A stretch of DNA of 64,000 nt, taken from Mimachlamys varia (Eukaryota > Mollusca > Bivalvia > Pectinida > Pectinidae). The DNA lies in contig OX392535.1 in the NCBI GenBank assembly GCA_947623455.1, forward strand, positions 39,642,688-39,706,687, written 5' to 3'. How positions within the stretch are numbered: position 1 is the stretch's first letter; each line of letters starts with the position of its first letter. A program made the position numbers and the translations under genes. The notes below the pieces were generated by a model. It saw nothing but the letters and a program-made list of their open reading frames with translations, was not told where the DNA came from and did not search any database. Below, piece after piece: positions 45,661 through 56,843 of the stretch.

Positions 45661-46432
45661 CTGTGACGAGCCAAAAGTCTTCCAATTTTTTTTTATTTTG
45701 CTATTATGATCTACAGTGTATCTGTATTTCCAACTTTTTTTCAATGAATTTTCTTGACTTGTTTATGGATCATTATTTATGAAGATGTGTGTACTTGTAG
45801 AAAATTGTTTCCTTTTTCATCTCATAATATTTAAAAGTTGTTTAAAAGCCCAATATACATAACTTTCGGAAAAACTTGAAGAGAAAATCAAGCCTAATAA
45901 TTTATTATATTTATAGATTTAGTTAAGATTAACTGATATCAGCAATATTCAAGATGAATTCTTTCGCGGTTACCGGTACAGCAGCAGTTGAAATACGCTA
46001 TTTGTAAACACACGTCCATTTCAAACTGTCTTCTACCTTCGGTTTGTTGTTGAAGTGGGCCCCACCTGAATAATTTTCAATTATTTGGATTTTTTTGTCA
46101 AGAGTTTCTTGTTAGTTACCGCTCAGGTTTACTTCGTTTTAGGCTTATTTTTGCAGGGTTATCAACTCGATTTTTTTTTCAGAATCACGAAAATTTCACT
46201 AAGTTACGTATATTGGGCCTTTAACAGTTTTCCATTGCTGATTGGGTGTGACAAAATAATTTATTTACAACATCCTTTTTTTGTATGGCGTGACTCCGTC
46301 ACATGAAAATTAGCTGTGTAGACGATTCTGCTCCATAGATAAACAACGGGAAATTGAATAAATTTTATGAGATGAAACCTTGAACATTTCTGTTCCAAAT
46401 CACCAAAAATTGCCAAAACCCATTACTGTATA
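45661..46432. mobile_element. Tc1/mariner-like MITE, diverged, with nested MITE
   Basis: The left end CTGTGACGAGCCAAAAGTCT and CAATGAATTTTCTTGACTTG match the MITE at 42017. The right end near 46432 (CCAAAACCCATTACTGTA) is a decayed inverted end. It is interrupted at 45846-46220 by the TTAA MITE. The interior after the insert (AACAGTTTTCCATTG) aligns with 42183. Confidence 0.7.
45846..46220 (-). mobile_element. TTAA-flanked MITE, copy 3, 375 bp, complete
   Basis: Inverted ends AAGCCCAATATACATAACTT and AAGTTACGTATATTGGGCCT; TTAA at 45842-45845 and 46221-46224. The paralogous site at about 42179 has a single TTAA without the insert, so TTAA is the target duplication. TTAA targets are known for piggyBac-like and Kolobok-like elements; which applies is not resolved. 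Confidence 0.88.
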
Positions 46433-46576
46433 TATATTTCTTTACCAGCAAATCACCGGTAGCCCGGGTGGATGGAAAAATTGAAGGGGATACAGCGGGG
46501 CCAGGGCTATTAAGTTAGCAAAATTAGTGCCCGGGGTCAGTGCCTACTCACTGTAAGCATCGATATCATAATCAAT

Positions 46577-46692
46577 CACAGGGACACGTTACAATAGTAA
46601 TGTATGGATAAAATATATTGGGGATCGTGTTATGTTTATATCGACCCCCCATATATTTTATCCATACATTACTATTGTAACGTGTCCCTGTG
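46577..46692. repeat. Hairpin with ~48-bp arms
   Basis: ACAGGGACACGTTACAATAG and TAATGTATGGATAAAATATA are repeated in reverse at 46654-46692 with almost no mismatch, around a ~24-bp loop. Confidence 0.88.
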
Positions 46693-47581
46693 AATCAATC
46701 GTAAAGCTTCGGTGCGGGGGGGGGGGGGGGGGGGGGAGGGGGGGAGACTATTCGATATTCTATTGACTATTATATGAGACATGCTGCAACACAGACACGA
46801 TCTGACGGAGAAAGCAACGCGTTTATCATTTGACTTACTTTAAACAATGTCCTTTGAGTTTCATGAGCATTTATACCGTCATTTTGATGACGAAGTCAGC
46901 TGTTCAGCTCAACGGGCAGCAGGCACAGGCAAAGGCCGAAGAAAAGGCTTCACAAGCGTTATCGTAGACTTGCACCAGGCCTGTGAAACGTTTGGGAAGC
47001 CGGCAATGGTTTTATATGTGAAAGAATGCCATCCATATTGCAATCACCTTTTGAGTCAAACATACAATCCGTCTATGAGGGCAGTGATAAGATGAAACTG
47101 GTTGAAATCGCTCCACACCATTTGCAGGCTTCCTGGCGAAGTTTTCTATTCCGGTCTATTTCAACCAATCAGAATGTAGCAAATTTTTAAGCCCGCGATT
47201 TTCAAACCGCAAATATTTCGCATGCTGAACCTGATTTGTCATAATCGTCGATAATTTTTTTTTTTAATTATGTTTTTAGAAGGAATCACTTCAAACCACA
47301 AGGAATAAATTTGCAACAGTTACATAAATAAATTACGATATGAAACAAAATATCTATTCATACAGCTATGTTGAAAACGGCGATTGTTTTAGCGTCCGAT
47401 GTATTTATAACCAATCAGAACGCTGGGAATGTATCGTCCGTTCCACATCGGGGAGGCAAAAAATCTCTCTCCATGTATTGTAGTTTCGTTTTGTGTTACT
47501 ATATATAGAACTATTTATATATACCCCCCCCAAACGATATCTAAAAGCGCTCGCTGCGCTCGCTATTAAAATGTAAATATT
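46693..47581. other. Non-coding; poly-G tract and a weak open frame
   Basis: A run of more than 20 G, briefly broken by A, is at 46717-46745. An 82-codon frame at 46847-47095 (+) contains AAGTGKGRRKGFTSVIVDL but matches nothing I recognise. CCAATCAGAA(T/C) motifs occur at 47166 and 47412. Confidence 0.35.
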
Positions 47582-47736
47582 AGTAATGAACATTTTAGCA
47601 AATATTGTTACAGTCCTATAACACACATTGCTATTGATGACAAACTAAATAAAGCCCGGTAGGACTTTATGTAAGTTTGTCAGCAATATCAATGTGTGTT
47701 ATAGGACTGTAACAACATTTGCTTAAACATTCATTG
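47582..47736. repeat. Long hairpin, second copy of family b
   Basis: TAGTAATGAACATTTTAGCA, TACAGTCCTATAACACACAT and the reversed arm ATGTGTGTTATAGGACTGTA mirror 23326-23484. The centre differs slightly (GCCCGGTAGGACT). No CRE-like or array part is attached here. Confidence 0.9.
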
Positions 47737-48789
47737 TTTAAATGAGTCCATCAACGGTTGGTTTTATTCGATGAGTCTCAGCTGCTGAAACCGAGGCGAC
47801 TTATTCTTACACAAAAGACAACGGTATCCTCATCATCTACCAACTTGAAATGAATTTTTCTTAATACTGGGCTCGAAAATTAGAAGCTGTTTCAGCAATT
47901 TTTTTTAACAAAGAGCTTTTCTGATTTGTTCTGAAATTAAGCACAATGCATGAGTGGGCGGTGATATAGGTTGATATCTTTTTAAGTAGAAACTGACAAG
48001 TACAGCTGTCTGGTCGGTTCAGCTTCAGTATCAGACAATGAATTACGCGATGTGGGAACAATATTCTATATAGAACTAATAGACATTTTAATTTGCACTC
48101 CTGTGTGTAGGCCGTCAGCAATCGGGTAATCGTGGGCCTGAGGACTGGTCACAATTTATCTTACAGTGCAAATGATTGGATTAAGCAAAGATCACCTGAC
48201 CGGTTCACAAAACATCATGTCATATGATTCTGCCTCCATATATTACTAGGATAATGAATTAATGATATGATCGTACATGCAACTCAGTCACAATTCGTCG
48301 TAACGTCATTTTAGCCAGAGTGCAACGATCCTTAATTTCAGGACCCACGCATAAGTGAAAAATAATTCTGCATTCGGTTTTGGTTTTTTTATTTATTCTG
48401 AAATCCCTTTTTGCTAATAATTTTTTTCTTTCTTAATATACATGGCAGACATTACACACATAGATATGATATTTTAATGTACCAATCTCACCTCAGAAAC
48501 GACCAGGAAAATCGCAACATAATATATCTGTATATGTATTTGCACTCTGCAATATACATTTGGACACATATATTATCTTACTAGTACGAATTATACAGAT
48601 CCCCATTATATACCCTTTACAATTCTGCCAATATGACGTTGGATTGTACCCATTCGGACATACCTCTACACCCTTCATCACGTCATTAACTGAACATACT
48701 CCCATGCATTTTAATTAACTAATGTTTTATCTATTGTGGACCACCTGTAAATCATTATTACATCGTTACCGAAACGGCTCAGATGCTTT
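47737..48789. other. Non-coding, no recognised feature
   Basis: Nothing recognised. Confidence 0.4.
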
Positions 48790-49190
48790 CCGTTCGTCCT
48801 TTTTTCCTTTATATCAAGAAAAATAAAAGAATGCCAAAGCGTCAACAAAACTATAATCAGAACTCAAAATCGATTAAATTAGGGGCAAAATAGGAACAAG
48901 GAAATGATCTACACGGAGATACTTGTAGAAGTACAAGATAATAAGACAATGTGTTCCGGAAGAATAAGCGTCTTCTGCTTCATCCACGACACCTGCCATG
49001 TAAATGTATGTCAGAATAATGCCATGGCCTCAAAGTGAGAACTGAGGCATAATTCCCAATCACAACAAGCAGATATACTAATAACCATATTCAAAAACGT
49101 CCGTCTTCATATCATATGATGAGGTAGAATATTTCTCAATGAGACCAAGATGGCGACCCCAAAAGTTGCTCATAGTGAAGATCAGTTTTG
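48790..49190 (-). repeat. Dispersed repeat F, reversed copy
   Basis: Minus-strand reading gives CATTTACATGGCAGGTGTCG, GAAGCAGAAGACGCTTATTC and TAATTTAATCGATTTTGAGT, as at 5217-5380. The upstream extension TGGTCTCATTGAGAAATATT is shared with 50310. Confidence 0.7.
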
Positions 49191-50284
49191 TTACGAAACA
49201 ACTCTTTTCTCATACACAGAATGCCTCTAGATATTTTAGTGTACTATCCACAACCCAATTTTAAAACATTCACTACAGGACACCTCTAGACTCTGTCGAT
49301 CTGTATACGTGTTACATTCATTGCGGAACACCTTGCTCTAGACTTTTGTAGTCTTCCTGCACCTTATACCTTTCTTATCAAATACGGAATACAGATGGAA
49401 CTTTTATCACATCCATTATGGTGACCAATGAGTTAATATAACTTGTGTCAAATCCTTATGTTTATAAACAATAAAATATGTTTAAACAGAAACGGTAACC
49501 CTCGAAGACATTCCGGAAAATCTCGCCCGGAGTGCCGTACCTTTCATTACAGACAACCAAATTGAATCATACGAGAGTTCCGGATGCTCACTCCGTGTCA
49601 CAACTATCAGTACGAGACACCGTTTATCAGTTTTATTAGTGGTCGAGATATCATACATACATAAAATAGATAAAAAAAAGTGAAGTGGTTACAACAATGA
49701 TAAAGACAATTGTTATTGACTATCTCGGAAATGAGGATGCAAATACAATTTTAAAAAATGCATGATTTCGGTCAGACCGAATACGTCATCTCACTATCTA
49801 TTGATACTTTTGTCAAAATATATCATTTAGATCGTGTAGCAACAAAAACCTGGTGGCATCAATATAGCAGAGCTTCTTTTTCCACAGTGCCAAAATATAG
49901 GGATCGATTGGCGTTTTTTAATTTTCATAGCGGGCATGCAATAAGGATGTTACTGCTTTGCTTTCATACCGGCATGAAAATTAAACAACGCCGTTCAATC
50001 CATATATTTATATTTTTACTATTGAACAATTGTTTAATTCAATGTACAAACATTGACAGCTTACTACTAAGCTATACGAAAAACGTGATGATTTCAATTT
50101 TCTGATCGTGAACTTTCCATTTCTTGATATTAACATCCCTGCTTCTCCAACCTATGGTGTTTACATATCGCAGTTGATTCGATATTCTAGGGCTTGCTCC
50201 AAGTATCGTGATTTTCGTGATCGCTGTCGACTGCTGACAAACAAACTAACAACACAAGGTTTCGAGAGATGCAGGTTGATCTGA
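49191..50284. other. Non-coding, no recognised feature
   Basis: A 115-codon open frame at 49758-50105 (+) has no protein-like features beyond hydrophobic stretches typical of AT-rich DNA. Confidence 0.35.
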
Positions 50285-50560
50285 ACTATGGGCAAGTTTT
50301 ATGGTCGCCATCTTTGTCTCATTGAGAAATATTCTGTATCGTAAAGAAAGATGAAGATGGACGTGTTGTAGTATGTTCATAAGTGTGTTTACTCGAAGAC
50401 GCTTACTCTCCCGGAACACCTGATCTTATCCTCTTGTGCTTTTACGACAGTCTCCATGTAAATATTTCTTTTGTTTCTATTTTGCCTCTAGTTTAATCGA
50501 TTTTGAGTTCCGATTATGGCTTTGTTGACGCTTTGTTATTCTCTGATTTATTTTTCTTAT
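50285..50560 (+). repeat. Dispersed repeat F, third main copy
   Basis: GCAAGTTTTATGGTCGCCAT, CTCATTGAGAAATATTCTGT, CGGAACACCTGATCTTATCC and CTAGTTTAATCGATTTTGAG link it to the copies at 4735, 5085 and 48790. Confidence 0.7.
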
Positions 50561-50954
50561 TTCTTGAACAACTGGTTAATAAACTGCGTTTGTTATTGTG
50601 CCGTCCTTTAAACGAAAAAGACGGAACAGCCATAATTTACGTAAAATTGGCGCCAATAAGTTACCGTAGTCATTTGAGCGTTTGACGCGGAGGCGATCTT
50701 CATACTACCACAAGCGGAGCGGCACGACTCGCATTGATCTAGACTAATAAATTACGTCATAAGTAATCCACGTGAATGGATGTATTCATACTGTATTCAT
50801 GTTGTAGTCATACTCTAGTGTTTGTTGTTTTCAGTTGGTATATTTATATAGAGAAGAAACAATCAGAATGTATATAAATATATAATATAAATATAAACTT
50901 TATTTATTTTACAACAATTATGAAACAAGTTATCTAACTGATATAAATCACTCT

Positions 50955-51128
50955 TGTTGGCCGGATGATAGCGCGCAAGGGGTCTTATTGTGGGAGGAAA
51001 CCGGAGTACCCGGAGAAATCCCACGTGGTCGGGCAGATGACCCCATACCTTTTCACGTCCGGTCGGGATATCGAACCCCGGCCTCCTTGGTGAAAGGCAA
51101 GTGTGCTATCCACTGCACCACCCGACCA
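50955..51128 (-). mobile_element. SINE family 3, best copy
   Basis: Minus strand: TGGTGCAGTGGATAGCACAC (A-box-like), CCAAGGAGGCCGGGGTTCGA with B-box GGTTCGATATCCC, CGTGGGATTTCTCCGGGTAC, then TCCGGTTTCCTCCCAC. The head resembles a class I tRNA; the last block is the central domain shared with SINE family 1. Confidence 0.85.
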
Positions 51129-51372
51129 CTCAGTATATATAAATAAATATACGTGTATATTAGTTATACGTTATTTTGTTGTACATGTACAAATATGTAT
51201 GTTGGCACTGTATAAATAAATCATCACGTGGCCTTAATTTCCGTCGTCTTCCCTTCCCCTCAACCCCCTCTTATCCCTCCATTCTCCTCCACTCAACTGC
51301 ATCTTCTGCACCAAAACAAACAAAAAACAAAAACATTTCGAAATTGTGTAAATTCATGAAATGACCTGTAGT

Positions 51373-51855
51373 TAGGGCGTAAGAATTTTACCCGCTGCCC
51401 ACATTGCATGATCGTAAGAGGCGACTAAATTTGGGAGCTTTTTCTTTTCTCTTCTTTCTTAACAAATTTCTCTCCTTCCTAATGTCCCCCTTGACATAAC
51501 CTCATTTTTGGCCTCTAGTTGAGATTTCACGCCTGTCAGGAAGGCTATGGGTTCTGTCCCCTGGTCTTAAACTATGGTAGTTACTTATCTCTGCTGTAAT
51601 TGACGCTCAGCATTATGGGAGCCGAACGACTCGTTCACCTGTTTTCAGTTTAATGTCACCGGATTGGTTTTTTCTCTTGGGACCTTCGGTAGTATACTTC
51701 AGTGTCATAGCTCTTTGACTCGACAAGAGATCCGGACTATCGCAAGAAAGCTTACACGAACAAAACGGTACCTCTTGATTACACACATAACAACAGTTCA
51801 TACACCGCGAGGCCTTCCTTAAATTAGCTTAGCTGTTAATGGACGCAAAAACATT
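51373..51855 (+). mobile_element. Composite bivalve-type dispersed element
   Basis: Starts near GGGCGTAAGAATTTTACCCG and runs through GGCCTCTAGTTGAGATTTCA, CAGGAAGGCTATGGGTTCTG and GACTATCGCAAGAAAGCTTA. The tail is AGCTGTTAATGGACGCAAAA. Its 3' part matches 57610-57803 and 59243-59405. The first part resembles a repeat I recall from bivalves. The tail is shared with SINE family 1. Confidence 0.65.
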
Positions 51856-52499
51856 GCACAGTGCCAACTTCGTGAAACACCAAATCAGTTATTTCATAAA
51901 TTACTTAATCATATATACACGCATTGCGTGCGCTATTTCTTTTATGTTAAGATGAAGGACGATTAAGAATTAAGCAAAAGTCATTAAGTATAAGAAAGGT
52001 TGTCACCACAATATATATTTACATTTACATACAACTTGTTTGAACTTAGAGTCCTAATTGAAAAGAACCAAACTGTGGTGGACAATGCCACCCTGCACAC
52101 TTAACAGCAATCATGTTTGTGGTACAATTCTTAGATGTCGATTACAAGAACAAGAGAAGTAAACAAACATTTTACCAAGCACTTCCTGTTTGTTTGTTTT
52201 TCAGAAGGTTTATATATTTTTACTTCCCCCGATTGCCTCAACCACTAGCTGAACTTGTTAATTGACAAACAGTGAGTGTGTTCCACTTAATAAACATGTA
52301 AGCGTTTCCCGTCCTCTTCCTCCCCCCACCCAAACAACAAACACCAGTGATAACGATAAAGAATCACGCACACGAACGGCATCAACACGTTGTATATTTT
52401 GTTAAGATTCTCCATGTTTATCTTTATCAACAGGTCATTGACAAAATGAATTTAATGGAACCAATTAAACCAATTTGATTTTATAAAGAAAATTTTGCT
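51856..52499. other. Non-coding, no recognised feature
   Basis: AT-rich; nothing recognised. Confidence 0.4.
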
Positions 52500-52590
52500 T
52501 ATTTCACGTCCGATCGTGGAATTGAACTCCGGGTCCCTTTTAAGTGAAAGGAAAGCTTGCTATCGACTGAACCACTCTACTGCCATACAT
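52500..52590 (-). mobile_element. SINE family 3 head fragment
   Basis: Minus strand: GAGTGGTTCAGTCGATAGCA then GGACCCGGAGTTCAATTCC and ACGATCGGACGTGAAA. It has tRNA-like A- and B-box positions but no preserved tail. Confidence 0.6.
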
Positions 52591-52966
52591 AGTTTCATTT
52601 TGATAGATTCTGGGCACATGCAAATTTATTTGCAATTAATCTTCTCTGTATGAATTCTATAATAGCATACTATATCAGTTAAAGGTTTTGTTTATGTATA
52701 GCATAATTATATTGTACATCCCATTTTCATGTCAAGTATTCAGTTTTATGAGAGCCCAAATGTAGGATATGGTTTATATTTCGTTTAATGTAATTGTCCT
52801 GTTATGTCACACTCCTGTTATTGTCATATTTATAGAACGGAATGACAATGAAATATGTCATTGCGTTATTTTCGGAACAACTTCAAAACTACCCACAGAT
52901 ACCGTATACAGTGACGTGCCATAAGTCTTTCTTCCTTTTGTTTTTGCTACATATTGTTTTGTATTT

Positions 52967-53310
52967 AAGGATTAACTTGAATCTATTTTTATGTTATGGG
53001 GGTATAACAAAAAAAACGGAGTGTACTCTAAATAAACCACGAAGCAGTTTATGATGAAAGTACACTCCGTTGTTTTGTGTTATAACCCACATAACATAAA
53101 AAATAGATTCAAGTTAATACTTGTAATTTAATATATTCCCTGCGAAAATTCACTTTATTGATGGACTATTTTCTCTTACAAATCATTACGCTGCTGCATC
53201 AGCCAATCAAAAGCGATGTTATAAATAGCGACGTCAAATTTTTACGTTATGGGCTGATAACCTAATTTTTTAGGCCAATAAAAATGCTTGTTTCAAGCAA
53301 GATTAAATTA
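52967..53310. mobile_element. Hairpin element (family a) with CCAAT-like motif
   Basis: Hairpin arms 52967-53040 and 53048-53122 share AAG(G/T)ATTAACTTGAATCTA, TTATGTTATG and ACGGAGTGTACT, starting with AAGGATTAAC like the hairpins at 55024 and 60519. Next to it are CATCAGCCAATCAAAAGCGA, TTATAAATAGC and GACGTCAAA. The CCAAT segment matches the one at 2260 in reverse. Confidence 0.75.
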
Positions 53311-53529
53311 TAAAATTTTGTTTCTTCTCAAATCTTTTTTTTTTATTTCTGGAGTATTGCAAAATTATCTATACTGCTTATTTCCATGTGACGCCGTTTT
53401 TCTATTTAACGTCACCAAAATGACGTCAAAATGGCGTCCCACAAATTGGATGTGCAAATAAATTACTATTTCCCCGGTCAAACTAAACGGCGAAACTAAG
53501 CAGCGAAAATATTATGAGATAAAACAGGA

Positions 53530-53645
53530 ATAAATAAGAAAATACCGAAGCGTTAATAAAATCATAATCTAAACTCAAAATCGATTAAACCAGAAGCGAA
53601 TTATGAACAAAGGAAAGATTTACATGGAGACTCTTGTAAAAGTAC
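53530..53645 (-). repeat. Dispersed repeat F, fragment inside MITE
   Basis: CTCAAAATCGATTAAACCAG and TTTACATGGAGACTCTTGTA + AAAGTACAAG match the reversed copies at 48790 and 11195. Confidence 0.65.
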
Positions 53646-53756
53646 AAGAAACAATTCTCTAGAGGTATACAAAACATTGTTAAAATGATACTTAAACAAA
53701 TTATTGAAAAAGTTGGAAATACAAACTTGCATAATATAACTTTTGGCACGTCACTG

Positions 53757-54689
53757 TTTACATGTACATATATATATCCAGTTAAAGTGGCATGTATGTG
53801 TTGTCCTGTACTTTTAGTCAAGTACTTGTGAATTAAACAGCACCCGGACATATCCGGTACGTACATACCTTGAAGAGATACGTGTACTCAAAGCGTGTAG
53901 AGATATTTAGAATAATTAGCTTTGGCACTTTAAGAAATTACCTGTCAGGTTTCAGTTTTAGAGTTCTCGCACGTACATTGAGGGACCGCAATTCTGTCTA
54001 CGTCAATACATCGAACGATATACATAGCAATCAATGCTAGTCACACTTGGCGTGGAAAAGTGTGCGTTATACCTGCGGGTAACGCCGTATACAATAAGAT
54101 ATAAAAGTACTTGTATGTGTGATATAATTAGACATTGTTAACATAGATACAACCTGGGTGCAAGATAAATAGAATGACGCGCCCCAAACATGATTATTAA
54201 ACCGACACCCAGATTATATTCAAGTGAGATTTATACCACTCGTCGCTTACTGATTAAAATCACCCGCTAGAGGATCGCTTTAATTAATAATAAGATCAGA
54301 ACTTGTGTTCATATGTGTAAAACAAAAACAAAATTATAGAAGATTTTTATATAAAGTGTGGTTTTTATTTCTTAGATATGTTCCGGCTGATCGATAAACA
54401 AATCTATAAAGGCACTTGGAGTCACAACCAATAAAACGTATTTTCTTTTTGTTTGGGGCTACATCGATGCTACCTTCAAGTATATATATTTTTTGAATTT
54501 GCACTATTTGGATATGAACAAAAAGAAATGCTTTTCATACGTCTATGAAAGCAAAGCTTTTCAAGACGTAACTCGAGAGATTTATTTCATACGTCATAGA
54601 TCGAACTTGTTCAGAGAGCGTCGCGTCGCTAGTTTCAAATAACACGGAGCCGCCCCCCCCCCCCCCACCCCCGCGTCAAACGCTTATAT
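53757..54689. other. Non-coding; poly-C tract
   Basis: A C run with one break is at 54651-54670. Nothing else is recognised. Confidence 0.4.
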
Positions 54690-55178
54690 TTACAGTCTAC
54701 ACTGATATTCACTCGATAACCATTGTACTGCAAACTAGAGTTATTTTCCAGTAACTATACTTGAGAACGTGCAAAATTTCTATGACGTCGACAACGATAC
54801 ATGTGGGCGGAGCTATGCATATTATACCGTTCGAATCACAATTGTATGATGTCATTAACAATTGACATGGGCGGAGCTAGCTTCGGCTTATGCAAACTTC
54901 ATGCTGTTACATTCATTGAACTGTTTTCACGTTTGTAAGTTTTGAAATGAAATATATGTCTGCAGATGTGGCTAAATTGAACAGAAAGCTTATGAACCAT
55001 TTACAGGAAAATACTGTAAATATAAGGATTAACCTTTGATTTTGTTTAGTTTATTAGATCATAAATCCAATGGAGCAGTCGGTAAATTTAACGTAAACGC
55101 TTCGCGTTTACGCAATTTACCTCGTTCGCCATTGGATTTATGATCTAATAAACTAAACAAAATCAAAGGTTAATCCTT
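54690..55178 (+). mobile_element. Hairpin element (family a), copy 1
   Basis: Left part: ACAGTCTACACTGATATTCA, CTCGATAACCATTGT, CRE-like TATGACGTCGACAACG, and two TGGGCGGAGCTA blocks. It ends in a 155-bp near-perfect palindrome (55024-55178) starting AAGGATTAACC, with TTTATTAGATCATAAATCCA in both arms and a nested GTAAACGCTTCGCGTTTAC centre. The left ~330 bp aligns with 60190-60518. Confidence 0.88.
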
Positions 55179-56312
55179 AATTGAAACGAACCAGCAGACT
55201 TCATGCAATATAGATGTAACCGCTGAACTTTTATTGTACTATGAATGTAAAAATTACTTTCAATCCATATATGAATGTTATTTTGAACGTCTCTCTATAT
55301 ATTGCAACCAACCCGTAGTAATATTAGTTGTGGGTCGATGCAAAACAGTTTTCCCTTTAGACGAAATTTGTGGGTCATTTCCGGGTCAGTCAATCTCAGA
55401 TCATAAGAAGGAACCTCGCATTTTGCAAAGTTTTATTTTCAAAATTTTATAGGCTAAGTACGGTGTTACTATTACATACCTAGTGAATGTAAATATTGAA
55501 TGAACTCCAGTGTGACTTTACAGCTAATGAAAAAATGTGCTATAATATGAAGGGAGGGATATTCTTCTTCATGTGGGTATAATGCATAACTGGGAAAAGG
55601 ATGTTTCAAGATGATTCTATGCTAAAATATGTTACTCTATCCTTAATATAAAGCAATCATTTGAATGGCACAGTCATCCTTAAAAAAATTAAGGCGAGAT
55701 AATTGTGTAAATGAAATTATCACAGCTCAGTGGGACAAGCCACAAACGTCGACCCTGAAATACGTTCTACACTTGTTTTGTATACCCATGGACTGGCTGT
55801 CTCTGCCACATACACCCCGTCGCGGTTGAATGGCGTTCAACCTCGACGGAATTAAACTGGATTCTGCAATGGAAAAGAGGAAAATGAATTTCATTAATAA
55901 GAAAACATCATCCATTTAATGATTGCCTATCAATTGCCTGACAAAACATCCAACAGAAAATTGGTAATAGTCCATAGTTTCCCTTTTGATAAATTATAAG
56001 CTACTTCAACCCATCAATCGTTCTAGACAAACCGCCTTCTGCTTCCATTCTGTTTTCAGCATCCTGCCGAGTCAAGGCATAATTCGTTGGTCCACACACA
56101 TGATTCAGTTTGTTGGTTTCTTCTAATGTTTTGTATTAGAGTTTTTGACATGGGTGAGTTTACTGTGTGTTTTTGAGATCGACATGGACTGTATTATGCA
56201 TGTGTACCTTAAGGATCTCTAGTGTAGGTAATTTGCCTTCCGGTCCGTTTTCTATCTGTAACCAAAGTGCACTTCATGTCCATTAGGTGCAATTAAATCG
56301 CTCTGTCAAACG
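55179..56312. other. Non-coding, no recognised feature
   Basis: No gene recognised; this lies downstream of the minus-strand open frame at 56313. Confidence 0.4.
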
Positions 56313-56843
56313 TCACCCATTGGATGATATGTAGATACTCTTAAACTTATCAGTCCCTGTTATTGTACAATGCCCCGTAATGAGGTAATTCACGACGTTT
56401 GCGCTCTGTTCGGAATTAAGCATCTGAGGAAATCCATTGTCGACCATAAACTTATTTAAATGGAAATTATTTGTAGTCATTGCGGTTTGGTTCTTGTTGG
56501 GATTTAGGTTTCTAGCCTCCAGTTGCCGCGTACTAGCGACATGGAGCGACATCTTTTGACATGAACATAATATAAGTGTTCGAGTCCTCCCTGACACTTT
56601 GGAGAGTCCTGGCAAAGTAAAACTGGCAACAAATTCTTGAAAATGTGAGTGGGACCATTCATCTTCATCAGACCAAGACCAATAAGCTAGATTTACATTG
56701 ATTACGACAGACTTATAATCACCAATATCATTCATCTTGAAATTCTCCATAAGATAAATGACTTTCCATTTTTTGTTAATTATACAACACGGACTCTTTA
56801 TCACATGCTTTCCAGTTTCATTTACCAAGGGACCCGGAAACAT
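56313..56843 (-). CDS. Hypothetical protein, 176 residues
   Basis: The longest open frame not explained by a tandem repeat or transposon. Its composition looks protein-like: six Cys, an acidic WSWSDEDEWSHSHFQE stretch (about 53-68), balanced Lys/Glu and few homopolymers. An in-frame stop lies shortly upstream, and CTTTTTCACAG just before the ATG could be a weak acceptor. There is no signal peptide or membrane segment, and no family I recognise. It could be a real exon, a single-exon gene, a decayed transposon ORF or chance. The FPGPLVNETGKHVIK start and the HFLNKF-like later part do not point to a function. Confidence 0.3.
   Translation of the reverse strand: MFPGPLVNETGKHVIKSPCCIINKKWKVIYLMENFKMNDIGDYKSVVINVNLAYWSWSDEDEWSHSHFQEFVASFTLPGLSKVSGRTRTLILCSCQKMSLHVASTRQLEARNLNPNKNQTAMTTNNFHLNKFMVDNGFPQMLNSEQSANVVNYLITGHCTITGTDKFKSIYISSNG

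Larger units (their letters stand above)
52909..53756. mobile_element. Tc1/mariner-like MITE with nested insertions
   Basis: Left end CAGTGACGTGCCATAAGTCT after TA; right end ACTTTTGGCACGTCACTG. The interior CTATACTGCTTATTTCCATG, GTGACGCCG and CACCAAAATGACGTC aligns with the copy at 42017. It is interrupted by a hairpin element (52967-about 53310) and a repeat F fragment (53530-53645). The right flank lacks a perfect TA. Confidence 0.8.

Noticed and set aside
46847..47095. 82-codon frame with a Gly-Lys-Gly-Arg-Arg-Lys stretch
   Set aside because: No homology recognised and no splice or promoter evidence.
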